Source of the DNA: Methylobacter sp.
GTDB lineage: Bacteria; Pseudomonadota; Gammaproteobacteria; Methylococcales; Methylomonadaceae
Direction: 5' to 3'
Length of the DNA stretch: 33,281 nt
Assembly (NCBI GenBank): GCA_030655535.1
Contig: JAURVK010000040.1
Location: forward strand, 1-33,281
This document shows, piece by piece, positions 1 through 8,172 of the stretch. Position numbers and translations under genes: made by a program. The notes below the pieces were generated by a model. It made no database searches. It saw only the letters and a program-made list of their open reading frames with translations, and had not been told where the DNA came from. Within the stretch, counting starts at the first letter, position 1; the number at the start of each line of letters is the position of its first letter.

Positions 1-55
1 TGCACTCCGGCTATTGGAAACTTGCTCACTTTATTTCGTGCCTGTTCCTAAGTAT
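1..55. repeat. Dispersed repeat, copy 1 (55 bp)
   Basis: This stretch recurs at 4143-4198 in the same orientation, with a single T indel (a run of three T here, four there). It lies beyond the 3' end of the minus-strand phosphatase gene and reaches the window edge, so its left boundary is unknown. It has no convincing coding capacity. Two near-identical copies 4.1 kb apart in intergenic DNA suggest a dispersed repeat family. Confidence 0.85.
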
Positions 56-115
56 TAGGTACCCCGTTTGTTTTTCGTGGACTACGATTTTTTATAGGTA
101 TGCGCGTAACATCAG

Positions 116-880
116 TTACATAAGGGGAAGTAGCTGGTTAAGAATCTTTCCGTTGGTTACCAGAATCTGCTTGGGAAAAAGGCCTTTATTGCCTTTAAAG
201 TCGGTAAGCGTAGCGCCGGCTTCTTCGGCAATCAAGGCGCCGGCAGCCACGTCATACAGGTTTAATTCCTGTTCCCAAAAAGCATCGACTTGGCCGTCGG
301 CAACCAGGCATAGATCTATCGCCGCAGAGCCAAAGCGGCGTTGCCCGGTTGTTATCTCGGCGATCTTGCAAAACCGTTGCAGGTTGTTTTCTTTTAAGTA
401 AGAGCGTAAGCAGGCGAATCCGGTCGCGACCATCGCGTCAGCAAGGTTGCTTTCATTGGATACGCTAATGGGTGATCCGTTTTTCCAGGCTCCCTCGCCC
501 TTTTTTGCAGCATAATAATCATCCAGTGCGGGCGCATAGACGGCGCCGAATATGAGTTCCCGGTCAATCTCCAGGGCGACGCTGATACCCCAAAAATACT
601 GGCCTCTCGAGAATGAGTGGGTGCCATCAATCGGGTCGACGATCCAGCGGCTGGTTTGATTGGCGTTTTGTCCGCTTTCTTCTCCCCAAAAACCGAATTG
701 CGGGTAATGTTCGTCTAGGGATGCTTGTAAAAAGGCTTCAACCGCCACATCGGCAGCGGTGACCAAGTCGCGGGGACTTTTTTTGGCCACTTCTAAATTC
801 TTCAGATCTTTAAAATAAGTCATGGCAATCGATCCGGCTTCGCGGATTACATTTTCAAGAACGGTAAGCGAGATGGGCAT
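116..880 (-). CDS. Inositol-monophosphatase-family phosphatase
   Basis: 254-aa Mg-dependent phosphatase of the FIG/IMPase superfamily. Seen: metal-binding GEESG (residues 66-70), DPIDGTHSF (82-90) and the C-terminal YDVAAG with Asp210, in the order and spacing of the family. The length is typical and the whole fold is present. The start ATG at 880 is preceded by an AGG-type ribosome binding site about 8 nt upstream. Possible substrates include inositol-1-phosphate (SuhB-like) and histidinol phosphate (HisN-like). The HSF after DPIDGT and a Tyr in place of the usual Trp before the C-terminal Asp make me reluctant to choose. No histidine or inositol genes are nearby. It appears to be transcribed alone, reading away from the dhaL region. 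Confidence 0.88.
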   Translation of the reverse strand: MPISLTVLENVIREAGSIAMTYFKDLKNLEVAKKSPRDLVTAADVAVEAFLQASLDEHYPQFGFWGEESGQNANQTSRWIVDPIDGTHSFSRGQYFWGISVALEIDRELIFGAVYAPALDDYYAAKKGEGAWKNGSPISVSNESNLADAMVATGFACLRSYLKENNLQRFCKIAEITTGQRRFGSAAIDLCLVADGQVDAFWEQELNLYDVAAGALIAEEAGATLTDFKGNKGLFPKQILVTNGKILNQLLPLM

Positions 881-1434
881 TTATAGTGACCTTTTAGGTA
901 AGAGGGTAAGAGTATCGCTAATCCAGATAAGTATTGCCCTATAGAGAGTGTCCTTATATCGGAAACAGCATGAGGCAAAATTTTTCCGGACAACTATAAC
1001 ATCAGGTTTGTAATCGGATTTCAATACTCTTCTGAGAGGCTGTGAAAAATTCGTTTTTAGCATAGATAAGAAATAACCACGGAGAGTACGAAGTTTTTAA
1101 TGCATTGAATTAATGCCGTTATTTTCTCCGTGTCCTTCGTGTTCTCTGTGGTAAATAATTTTTTCAGCTCGATTTGGATAATACTTTCACTGTCTCCGAA
1201 TGATTTTACGCGTCAAGAAAACAAGCATCTAAATCGGGTATGATCGATATTCGTTGTAATTGTGGGCGAACCATAGCTTTTGTCGATGATTAATTCAAGC
1301 GGTATTAGTCGGTAGACGAATATGACCGTCGAATAAATGCGTACTAACTTAGGATGTGCAGCTTGGGGTATGATTTGTAAGACGGGTGAGGGATGCTCAT
1401 CCCCCTAATGACTCTTTTTGAATTGGAGAATGCG
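881..1434. other. Intergenic region between phosphatase gene and dhaL
   Basis: No convincing gene. It separates the minus-strand phosphatase from plus-strand dhaL and should hold promoters for both. The recognisable structure is the imperfect inverted repeat at 1076-1152. The short open frames here show no family features. Confidence 0.6.
1076..1152. repeat. Imperfect inverted repeat
   Basis: Arms 1076-1093 (accacggagagtacgaag) and 1135-1152 (cttcgtgttctctgtggt) are reverse complements with three transition-type mismatches that still allow G-U pairing in RNA. The 41-bp spacer contains another ctccgtg unit. The arms resemble the cacggag/ctccgtg-type intergenic palindromes scattered in many environmental proteobacteria. 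I infer a small non-autonomous repeat. Confidence 0.65.
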
Positions 1435-2082
1435 ATGCAATTTGTTCCAGCATTATTACCCAGCCTGATTCAGGCAATAGATCAGGTAATCGAAACGAAT
1501 GCCGAAGAAGTGACTGCCCTGGATCAGGCGATAGGCGACGGCGATCATGTGACTAATCTGCAACGCGGCATCAAGGCGCTGGTGGCTCAAAGCGATGAGT
1601 TGGCGCAACTTGAGTGGGCTGCGGCCTGGCAGAAAGTCGGTATGACCTTGATGACGGCGGTGGGCGGCGCGTCGGGCTCTTTATACGGTACGCTGTTTGT
1701 TGCGATGAGCAAGGCGGCTCGCGAGCGGCCTTTGGATTTGCAAGCTTTTGCCGAGATATTCAGTAGCGGCGTGGATGCGGTAAAGCTGCGAGGAAAGGCC
1801 GATGCCGGTGAGAAAACCATGCTGGATGTGTTGATTCCGGTGGCGGCACGCCTGCGGCAGGATGCAGCGGATGCTGTTGCGTTGGCCGATGTTCTGGAAA
1901 ATGTCGCACAGACAGCCATTGTGGGAATGGAGTCTACCCGGGACATGTTGGCTACCAAAGGGCGCGCTTCTTTTTTGGAGGAGCGCAGCCGAGGGCATAT
2001 TGATGCAGGCGCTAAAACCAGTCAGTTAATGATTTGTGCGTTGGTCGGCGTGTTGGCGGAGCGTTTAACAGCACCAGCGTAA
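1435..2082 (+). CDS. dhaL: Dihydroxyacetone kinase subunit DhaL (ADP/ATP-binding)
   Basis: 215-aa DhaL/Dak2 domain protein, the nucleotide-binding half of dihydroxyacetone kinase that phosphorylates DHA held on DhaK. Seen: LDQAIGDGDHVTN, with Asp30, Asp35 and Asp37 in the Mg-nucleotide-binding positions, and GGASGSLYGT. I chose ATG 1435 because GGAG lies 7 nt upstream and the protein then begins at the usual point; an in-frame ATG at 1393 would add 14 poorly conserved residues. Its 3' end overlaps dhaK, on the opposite strand, by 18 bp. No DhaM (PTS phosphodonor) gene is in the window, so whether the donor is ATP or a PTS protein cannot be read here. Confidence 0.9.
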   Translation: MQFVPALLPSLIQAIDQVIETNAEEVTALDQAIGDGDHVTNLQRGIKALVAQSDELAQLEWAAAWQKVGMTLMTAVGGASGSLYGTLFVAMSKAARERPLDLQAFAEIFSSGVDAVKLRGKADAGEKTMLDVLIPVAARLRQDAADAVALADVLENVAQTAIVGMESTRDMLATKGRASFLEERSRGHIDAGAKTSQLMICALVGVLAERLTAPA

Positions 2083-3054
2083 GGCTGCCGTATGGACGGG
2101 AGCATCCCACAGGCGTAGCAGTTCTTCATCAAGCAGGCTCAGGGTGATCGAGCAGCCTGCCATATCGAGCGAGGCGGTGTAGTTGCCGACCAGGGAGCGG
2201 CAGATGTTAACGCCGCGCTTTTCCCAGTATTGAGAAGCCAGTTGATAAATAAGGTGCAGCTCCATTAAAGGCGTCGCACCGAAGCCGTTTATATGCAATA
2301 ACGCCGCTTGGCCTTTTTGCGGCTTCAGATCCTCATTAATCATGTTCGCCAGATAGTCGACAATTTCCGAAGCGCTGCGCATGGCTATGCGCTCACGTCC
2401 TGGTTCGCCATGAATGCCCACGCCCATTTCGATTTCGTTGTCGGCAATGTCGAAAGTGGGTTTGCCCAGGGCAGGTACTGTGCAACTGCTTAATGCCACG
2501 CCCATGGATGCAGTAGCAAGGTTGACTCGGTCGCCCAATGCTTTGCAGGCAGCCAAATCTGCACCTGCTTCTGCGGCTGCGCCGATAATTTTTTCTACAA
2601 TCAGGGTGCCTGCAACGCCGCGCCGGCCAGTGCTGTGGGTTTTTGGAAAGGAAACGTCATCGCAGACCAATAGGGTTTCGTTTTGACAATCGAGCATTTC
2701 AGCGGCGATTTCGAAATTCATCACGTCGCCCGCATAGTTCTTGACGATGAACAAAACCCCTCCACCGTTTTCAACAGCCTGTGCCGCAGCCAGCATTTGG
2801 TCGGGGGTCGGGGAGGTGAATATCTGGCCCGGACAGGCGGCATCCAACATGCCCGAACCGACAAAGCCGGTATGCAATGGCTCATGACCTGAACCGCCGC
2901 CGGAAATCAGCGCAACTTTGCCGGGCGCGGTGGGCTTTATGCGCCTGACGAAGTAGGGTTGGGCGTTGAATTGAATTATATCTGCATGGGCTTTGGCAAA
3001 GCCAGAGAGGCTTTCGTCCAGCAGATTATCAATGTTATTGATGAATTTTTTCAT
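2065..3054 (-). CDS. dhaK: Dihydroxyacetone kinase subunit DhaK (DHA-binding)
   Basis: 329-aa DhaK/Dak1 domain protein that binds dihydroxyacetone covalently as a hemiaminal on a histidine. Seen: GGGSGHEPLHTGF (52-64), the catalytic-region Asp in NYAGD (Asp110), and the substrate-binding His215 in GVGIHGEPGR. The C-terminus ends with the typical WDAPVHTAALRW. There is no fused DhaL domain; the partner is the convergent gene on the other strand. It follows the HAD phosphatase gene by 93 bp on the same strand and could share its transcript. Likely role: converting DHA to DHAP, which links to triose phosphates of the RuMP cycle. The fold is certain; the phosphate donor is not. Confidence 0.92.
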   Translation of the reverse strand: MKKFINNIDNLLDESLSGFAKAHADIIQFNAQPYFVRRIKPTAPGKVALISGGGSGHEPLHTGFVGSGMLDAACPGQIFTSPTPDQMLAAAQAVENGGGVLFIVKNYAGDVMNFEIAAEMLDCQNETLLVCDDVSFPKTHSTGRRGVAGTLIVEKIIGAAAEAGADLAACKALGDRVNLATASMGVALSSCTVPALGKPTFDIADNEIEMGVGIHGEPGRERIAMRSASEIVDYLANMINEDLKPQKGQAALLHINGFGATPLMELHLIYQLASQYWEKRGVNICRSLVGNYTASLDMAGCSITLSLLDEELLRLWDAPVHTAALRWCC

Positions 3055-3147
3055 TGCAGCGGCTCCGGTAGATTCGGGTTTTTTTCATGATAGCGCTTAT
3101 GGCAGGTCTGGGCAATTGGCTGTAATGCGTATCAAGAGCGATAATCA

Positions 3148-3975
3148 TCAGTTTTTCAGCGCTTGGGTCACCGCGCGGATGTCCGGCATAATCCAGGTGG
3201 GTCGATAATCCGCCGCTGTAATATCTTCTTCAGTGGACACGCCCGATAAAACCATCAGGCTGCGTATGCCGGTGCGAACGGCGCCAAGAATGTCGGTTTC
3301 AAGCCGATCGCCGATAGCCACTGTTTGAGCGGGATCAGCACCCAGCAACGCGAGGGCTTGCTGATAGATGATGGGTTCGGGCTTGCCGATGATGGTCGGT
3401 ATTACGCCGGTGGCAGCCGTTAATGCAGCCAGAATTGCGCCGTTGCCGTGGGTGAGGCCGCGTTCTGTCGGCAGCGTGGTATCGGCATTGGTGCCAATGA
3501 ACCGGGCTCCGGCGCGGATATTCAGCGTAGCGGTTGCCAGTTTGTCCCAGGACAAGGTTTTATCCATGCCACAGACAACAATGTCAGCGCCCCTATTGGG
3601 ATTGGCTTTGTCATCATTTAATTCGTACAGCCCGGTTAAGGTAAAGCCGCGTTCAATAAGCGGCTGTCTAGCGCCATCTTCGCCAACCACAAATACGCGG
3701 CTGTTTGTCGGATTGTTACGCTCGCTCAGGTAAAGTGCCGTTGCCATGCTGGAGGTGAGGATTTCATCGCGGGTTACTTCTACGCCCATCAGTGCCAGTT
3801 TAGTGACATACTGCTCCTGTGTCAGGCTGGCGTTATTGGTTGCCAGAATAAAGCGTATCTGTTGATCGCGTAAGGTTTGAAAAAAATCAGTCAATCCGGG
3901 CATCGGCTGTTCGCCGTGCCATAAAACGCCATCCATGTCGATGATGAGTGCGCGTATGTTGGTAAATGGTTCCAT
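3148..3975 (-). CDS. HAD-superfamily IIA phosphatase (NagD/phosphoglycolate-phosphatase-like)
   Basis: 275-aa HAD hydrolase with a C2-type (NagD) cap. Seen: motif I DMDGVL with nucleophile Asp13 and Asp15, motif II ATNNAS, the IIA hallmark GKPEP, and motif III/IV IGDRLETDI. Relatives dephosphorylate small phosphates such as phosphoglycolate, glycerol phosphate, p-nitrophenyl phosphate or UMP, so the substrate cannot be assigned. It sits 93 bp upstream of dhaK in the same direction. That suggests, as inference, a role in triose-phosphate or phosphoglycolate housekeeping. The start ATG 3975 lies just after an AGAGAGAAA stretch that may be its weak ribosome binding site. Confidence 0.85.
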   Translation of the reverse strand: MEPFTNIRALIIDMDGVLWHGEQPMPGLTDFFQTLRDQQIRFILATNNASLTQEQYVTKLALMGVEVTRDEILTSSMATALYLSERNNPTNSRVFVVGEDGARQPLIERGFTLTGLYELNDDKANPNRGADIVVCGMDKTLSWDKLATATLNIRAGARFIGTNADTTLPTERGLTHGNGAILAALTAATGVIPTIIGKPEPIIYQQALALLGADPAQTVAIGDRLETDILGAVRTGIRSLMVLSGVSTEEDITAADYRPTWIMPDIRAVTQALKN

Positions 3976-4142
3976 CGGGTGTTTCTCTCTTAAAGTGGGG
4001 CTTGTTATTATAATTTACATCGGGTGTAAGGCGAATAATCAGGCGGATTTTAGCTAAGGAATGAGCATGAAATAACGTGAACAACTCGCGCCATAAGTTT
4101 GTAGCGGGAGTGCAAGCTTTGCTTGCGTTTGCACGGGATGCC

Positions 4143-4198
4143 TGCACTCCGGCTATTGGAAACTTGCTCACTTTTATTTCGTGCCTGTTCCTAAGTAT
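4143..4198. repeat. Dispersed repeat, copy 2 (56 bp)
   Basis: Near-exact copy of positions 1-55 with one extra T. It begins with tgcactcc, which pairs with ggagtgca at 4107-4114. The full unit may therefore be larger, starting with a hairpin that is cut off at the left edge of the window for copy 1. Confidence 0.85.
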
Positions 4199-4634
4199 AA
4201 GCGCCGGTTTTTGGCGCAAGACAATGAAAAAATACGGGTCGAATGATTTTTAATTTACTTTCCGTAATGAGAATTGCCAATGACTATGACGTAGTGCGAA
4301 CGTCACGACCCAACGTGGGAATGATCTGAATTTACATGATTTGGCGATTGCTGAAAGTCGTCCAAATATATCCTTGTAAAGGCCGCAGGAGTAGGCTGAT
4401 AGGTGAATGGCTTCTAAGTAAAAATGCCTCATGGAGTTGTAATTGTGTGGATGAAAAGGGTGTTTACGTTTCTTTTTGTTGTGGTTAAGAGGCGTTCTAG
4501 TGTGCGGAGAAAACGTTATATAGAAAAATGGATAGTCTTGGTATATAAAGATAAAGTACATAACATTGTGACTGTATGCCGCACTTAATTCGGTTGCTAC
4601 CCATGCGCTAACGCAGGACATTGAGCATTGGGCA

Positions 4635-4664
4635 TTGACATCTGTCCCCTTTCTACTTTAAAGT
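4635..4664 (+). promoter_or_regulatory. Candidate sigma70-type promoter for hxlAB
   Basis: TTGACA at 4635-4640, an 18-nt spacer, then TAAAGT at 4659-4664. This places transcription start near 4671 and leaves a leader of about 60 nt before hxlA. The -35 is perfect but the -10 is only partial. This is inference from sequence alone. Confidence 0.4.
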
Positions 4665-4731
4665 TGCATTCGCATAAAAGAGTAAGTAACTAAAATTATA
4701 ACTATTACTATAAACCATCGGAGCACGCATC

Positions 4732-5373
4732 ATGGCAAAACCATTAATACAAATGGCATTAGATTCATTGGATTTCGACCAAACAGTCGCACTGGCTACT
4801 TTAGTAGCGCCTCATGTTGATATTTTTGAAATCGGAACTCCATGCATTAAACACAATGGCGTTAACCTGGTTAGAGAGTTGAGAGCAAGATTTCCAGATA
4901 AATTACTGTTAGTCGACCTTAAAACAATGGACGCAGGTGAGTATGAAGCAACGCCTTTCTACGCAGCAGGCGCTGATATTTGTACAGTTTTAGGTGTATC
5001 CGGCCTTGCAACTTGTGCCGGTGTTATCAAAGCAGCAAATGCACACGGTGCAGAAGCTCAAATCGATTTAATTAATGTCGGCGATAAAATAGCTTGTGCA
5101 AGAGCAACTGCTGACGCGGGTGCGCATATTATGGGTATTCACACAGGTCTTGACGCACAGGCAGCAGGTCATACACCTTTTGCCGACTTGACTGATATCG
5201 CATCATTGGGATTGCCAGTTAGAATTTCAGTAGCCGGCGGCATTAACGCATCAACCGTACAGGATGTTGTTAGAGCCGGTGCAAATATTATCGTAGTTGG
5301 CGCAGCAATTTATGGTGCCGCATCGCCAGCTGATGCAGCACGCGAGATTCGCGAACTGGTTGACGCGGTATAA
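4732..5373 (+). CDS. hxlA: 3-hexulose-6-phosphate synthase (HPS)
   Basis: 213-aa enzyme that condenses formaldehyde with ribulose 5-phosphate to give D-arabino-3-hexulose 6-phosphate, the entry step of the RuMP cycle, in the cytoplasm. Seen: full OMP-decarboxylase-superfamily barrel with D-x-K-x-x-D (Asp62, Lys64, Asp67 in VDLKTMDAGEYEA), EIGTPCIKHNG (33-43), GADICTVLG, and phosphate-binding VAGGINAST near the C-terminus. Length is that of the family. ATG 4732 has CGGAG 9 nt upstream. It is followed after 2 nt by hxlB, so the two are co-transcribed and probably translationally coupled. The codons are A/T-ending more often than in flanking genes, which suits a highly expressed gene. Confidence 0.97.
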   Translation: MAKPLIQMALDSLDFDQTVALATLVAPHVDIFEIGTPCIKHNGVNLVRELRARFPDKLLLVDLKTMDAGEYEATPFYAAGADICTVLGVSGLATCAGVIKAANAHGAEAQIDLINVGDKIACARATADAGAHIMGIHTGLDAQAAGHTPFADLTDIASLGLPVRISVAGGINASTVQDVVRAGANIIVVGAAIYGAASPADAAREIRELVDAV

Positions 5374-5375
5374 TT

Positions 5376-5909
5376 ATGCATCAGCAACTTATCATAGAAA
5401 AGATTTCAGGTGTTCTTGAAGCTACAGATGATACGTATGATGTAAAGCTGACCCAATTGCTTGATAACGCCAAGCGTATATTTATTGCAGGTGCTGGACG
5501 TTCCAAGCTTGTCGGCAATTTCTTTGCAATGAGACTGGTTCACGGCGGTTACGATGTCAGTGTCGTAGGTGAAATTGTGACGCCAAGCATTAAAAACGGT
5601 GACTTATTGATCATTATTTCCGGATCAGGAGAAACTGAGCAATTAATAGCGTTCACTAAAAATGCAAAAAAAATAGGTGCTAACATCGTCTTGATCTCTG
5701 CGAAAAGCGGCTCAACCATTGGCGATATGGCAGATGCTGTATTTCAAATCGGTAGCCCGGAGCTGTATGGTAAGGTTTTAGGTATGCCTATGGGAACTGT
5801 GTTTGAGCTATCTACCTTGTTATTCTTGGAAGCAGCCGTTTCACATATTATCCATGAAAAGGGAATTGCTGAAGAAGTAATGAGAGAAAGACACGCTAAT
5901 TTAGAATAG
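5376..5909 (+). CDS. hxlB: 6-phospho-3-hexuloisomerase (PHI)
   Basis: 177-aa SIS-domain isomerase that converts 3-hexulose 6-phosphate to fructose 6-phosphate, the second RuMP step. Seen: GAGRSKLVGNFFAMRLVHGG sugar-phosphate loop (about 38-57), ISGSGETEQ, and the C-terminal catalytic stretch with GIAEEVMRERHANLE. The family match is clear over the full length. It starts 2 nt after the hxlA stop codon, and a strong hairpin follows its stop at 5919, so hxlAB probably forms its own short transcript, with partial read-through to tkt possible. Confidence 0.96.
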   Translation: MHQQLIIEKISGVLEATDDTYDVKLTQLLDNAKRIFIAGAGRSKLVGNFFAMRLVHGGYDVSVVGEIVTPSIKNGDLLIIISGSGETEQLIAFTKNAKKIGANIVLISAKSGSTIGDMADAVFQIGSPELYGKVLGMPMGTVFELSTLLFLEAAVSHIIHEKGIAEEVMRERHANLE

Positions 5910-5918
5910 CGGCACAGG

Positions 5919-5952
5919 AACGAGTGGCTATGACCACTCGTTCTATTCTTTG
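5919..5952 (+). terminator. Intrinsic terminator after hxlB
   Basis: A perfect 9-bp stem, aacgagtgg (5919-5927) with ccactcgtt (5934-5942), 6-nt loop, followed by a moderately T-rich ctattctttgt. It lies 10 nt after the hxlB stop and 92 nt before tkt, which separates the two units. Confidence 0.7.
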
Positions 5953-6043
5953 TAGGGCAAGAACGCCAAAGAACATTCCGTGACAGAGTCTATCAGACTG
6001 AAAAGTCACCATTTAGTAATCTATAAATAGTAAGGAGAACAAT

Positions 6044-8029
6044 ATGACTTCGCGTCGAGAATTAGCGAACGCCATACGCGCTTTGAGCATGGATGCCGTG
6101 CAGAAAGCAAGCTCTGGGCATCCAGGCGCACCAATGGGCATGGCGGACATTGCCGAAGTTTTGTGGAATGATCACCTGAACCACAATCCGTCCAACCCGA
6201 AATGGTCGGATCGCGACCGTTTTGTTCTTTCCAATGGTCACGGTTCAATGCTGATTTATTCGCTATTGCATTTGAGTGGCTATGATTTGCCCATGAGTGA
6301 ATTAGCCTCTTTCCGTCAACTACATTCAAAATGCGCGGGACATCCCGAATACGGTTATGCGCCAGGCGTGGAAACAACCACAGGCCCGTTAGGACAAGGT
6401 ATTGCCAATGGGGTTGGTTTTGCGATGGCTGAGAAGCTGCTTGCAGACCAATTCAATCGTCCAGGCCACAAAGTCGTTGATCACCATACCTATGTGTTCA
6501 TGGGCGATGGCTGTTTGATGGAAGGCATTTCTCATGAAGCCTGTTCATTGGCGGGTACTTGGGGTTTAGGCAACTTAATCGCTTTCTGGGACGATAACGG
6601 TATTTCTATTGACGGCCATATTGAAGGCTGGTACACGGATGATACGGTAAAACGTTTTGAAGCTTACGGTTGGCATGTACTGTCAGTAGACGGACATAAT
6701 CCTGAAGAGATTTCTAAGGCAATTGTTATGGCTAAAGCGATGACTGATATGCCTTCATTAATCTGCTGCAAAACCACCATTGGTTTTGGATCGCCAAACA
6801 AACAAGGCACTCATGAATGTCATGGTGCGGCTTTAGGTCAGCCAGAAATTAATTTAACTAAAGCGGCTTTAGGTTGGGATCACGAAGCATTTATCATTCC
6901 AGAAGATGTTTATGCCGGCTGGGATGCTAAAGCAAAAGGCGCGAGAACCGAAGCGGCATGGGATACAAAGTTTGCAGCCTACGAGGCGGAATATCCGGAA
7001 TTGGCAGCAGAATTCAAACGCCGTATGGCGGGTGAACTACCGGCTGACTGGACGGCTGCGACTGAGGCATTGATTGCTGAAACCAATGCGGCAGCAGAAA
7101 ATCTTGCTACCCGTCAATCCTCACAAAAAGTAATTGGCGGATTAGCCCCTACATTACCTGAATTTTTAGGTGGTTCTGCGGACTTAACAGGCTCTAACTT
7201 AACCAGTTGCAGTAGCTTCAAGCATGTCAGCGGTAAAGAGATGGGGAATTATATCTCCTACGGTGTGCGTGAATTTGGCATGTACGCCATTATGAACGGT
7301 ATGACCTTACATGGCGGCTTATTGCCTTTTGGCGGAACATTCCATATGTTCTCTGATTATGCGAAAAGCGCTTTGCGTATGGCAGCGTTAATGAAAATTC
7401 GCACCATTGCTGTTTTAACGCATGACTCTATTGGTCAAGGGGAAGACGGCCCGACGCATCAGCCGATTGAGAATACTTCTGCGATGCGTTACATTCCGAA
7501 TATGGATGTTTGGCGACCTGCCGATACCACAGAAACAGCGGTCTCCTGGGTCATGGCAATTGAACGTATGACAGGGCCTTCAAGTTTAGTGTTAAGCCGT
7601 CAAGGCTTGCCTTTCATAGCGCGTACTGATGAACAAATTGCAGCCATCCGTAAAGGGGCGTACGTTGTTTCTGAAGCAGCAGGCAATGCTCAAGTTATCC
7701 TTATTGCAACCGGTTCGGAAGTTGATTTGGCAATAAAATCACAAGCAGCCTTAGCAGAAAAAGGTATTCAAGCGCGTGTTGTTTCAATGCCATCAACAAA
7801 CGTATTTGACCGTCAAGATCAAGCTTATAAAGACAGCGTATTAACACCCGGTGTAAAACGTGTTGCGATTGAAGCAGGTATTACTGATTTTTGGCGTAAA
7901 TATGTTGGTTTGGAAGGCGCAGTTGTCGGTATTGATACTTTCGGCGAATCTGCACCTGGCGGCGAATTGATGAAACACTTCGGCTTTACTGTTGAAAACG
8001 TCGTGAAAAACGTAGAAGCGGTACTTTAA
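6044..8029 (+). CDS. tkt: Transketolase
   Basis: 661-aa thiamine-diphosphate enzyme that moves two-carbon ketol units between sugar phosphates; in the RuMP cycle it regenerates ribulose 5-phosphate precursors. Seen: [10 protein letters not shown] (25-34), ThDP-binding GDGCLMEG (154-161), the pyrimidine-domain [14 protein letters not shown], and [18 protein letters not shown]. All three transketolase domains are present at normal length. ATG 6044 has TAAGGAG 7 nt upstream. It lies downstream of hxlAB and upstream of the repeat-protein pair and transaldolase, all on the same strand, so this is probably the methylotrophy-dedicated copy. Confidence 0.97.
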   Translation: MTSRRELANAIRALSMDAVQKASSGHPGAPMGMADIAEVLWNDHLNHNPSNPKWSDRDRFVLSNGHGSMLIYSLLHLSGYDLPMSELASFRQLHSKCAGHPEYGYAPGVETTTGPLGQGIANGVGFAMAEKLLADQFNRPGHKVVDHHTYVFMGDGCLMEGISHEACSLAGTWGLGNLIAFWDDNGISIDGHIEGWYTDDTVKRFEAYGWHVLSVDGHNPEEISKAIVMAKAMTDMPSLICCKTTIGFGSPNKQGTHECHGAALGQPEINLTKAALGWDHEAFIIPEDVYAGWDAKAKGARTEAAWDTKFAAYEAEYPELAAEFKRRMAGELPADWTAATEALIAETNAAAENLATRQSSQKVIGGLAPTLPEFLGGSADLTGSNLTSCSSFKHVSGKEMGNYISYGVREFGMYAIMNGMTLHGGLLPFGGTFHMFSDYAKSALRMAALMKIRTIAVLTHDSIGQGEDGPTHQPIENTSAMRYIPNMDVWRPADTTETAVSWVMAIERMTGPSSLVLSRQGLPFIARTDEQIAAIRKGAYVVSEAAGNAQVILIATGSEVDLAIKSQAALAEKGIQARVVSMPSTNVFDRQDQAYKDSVLTPGVKRVAIEAGITDFWRKYVGLEGAVVGIDTFGESAPGGELMKHFGFTVENVVKNVEAVL

Positions 8030-8036
8030 TTTTAAA

Positions 8037-8139
8037 AGTCATATTTGCGTTGGTGAGATGACGGGATATATTGATTGGGTGTGTTTAACCCGTTATTAAA
8101 TTAATATGACTAGATCGAAAATACAACGCAGATATGACT
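8037..8139. repeat. 101-bp inverted-repeat unit between tkt and the repeat-protein genes
   Basis: Arms 8038-8052 (gtcatatttgcgttg) and 8124-8138 (caacgcagatatgac) are reverse complements with one mismatch, extending one base further out. The interior holds smaller stems (gggt/accc and acggg/cccgt). It fills almost the whole gap between the tkt stop and the downstream gene. No target duplication is obvious. It could be a terminator or attenuator-like structure, or a small mobile palindrome. Confidence 0.7.
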
Positions 8140-8172
8140 ACTCTAAAACAACGCATAAAGGGGGATTCACAC

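Larger units (their letters stand above)
3976..4731. other. Long intergenic region upstream of hxlA
   Basis: No convincing gene in about 750 bp. It holds the upstream region of the HAD gene, a G+C-rich hairpin region (GGAGTGCA 4107-4114 with TGCACTCC 4143-4150, plus the inner gcaagctttgcttgc), the second copy of the dispersed repeat, and about 500 bp of leader ahead of hxlA. A minus-strand open frame at 4250-4621 encodes a biased His/Phe/Tyr-rich sequence with no family features and I do not accept it. The length suits upstream regulation of the RuMP operon, but only the promoter-like site at 4635-4664 can be named. Confidence 0.55.

Noticed and set aside
881-1063. A 60-aa minus-strand open frame directly upstream of the inositol-monophosphatase-family gene
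   Set aside because: No recognisable features or ribosome binding site; it lies in the expected promoter region.
3887-4219. A 110-aa minus-strand open frame over the start of the HAD gene
   Set aside because: It reads through the dispersed repeat and overlaps the well-supported HAD gene in another frame.
4250-4621. A 123-aa minus-strand open frame upstream of hxlA
   Set aside because: Composition is biased (His, Phe, Tyr, Asn), no domain or signal is seen, and it has no good ribosome binding site.
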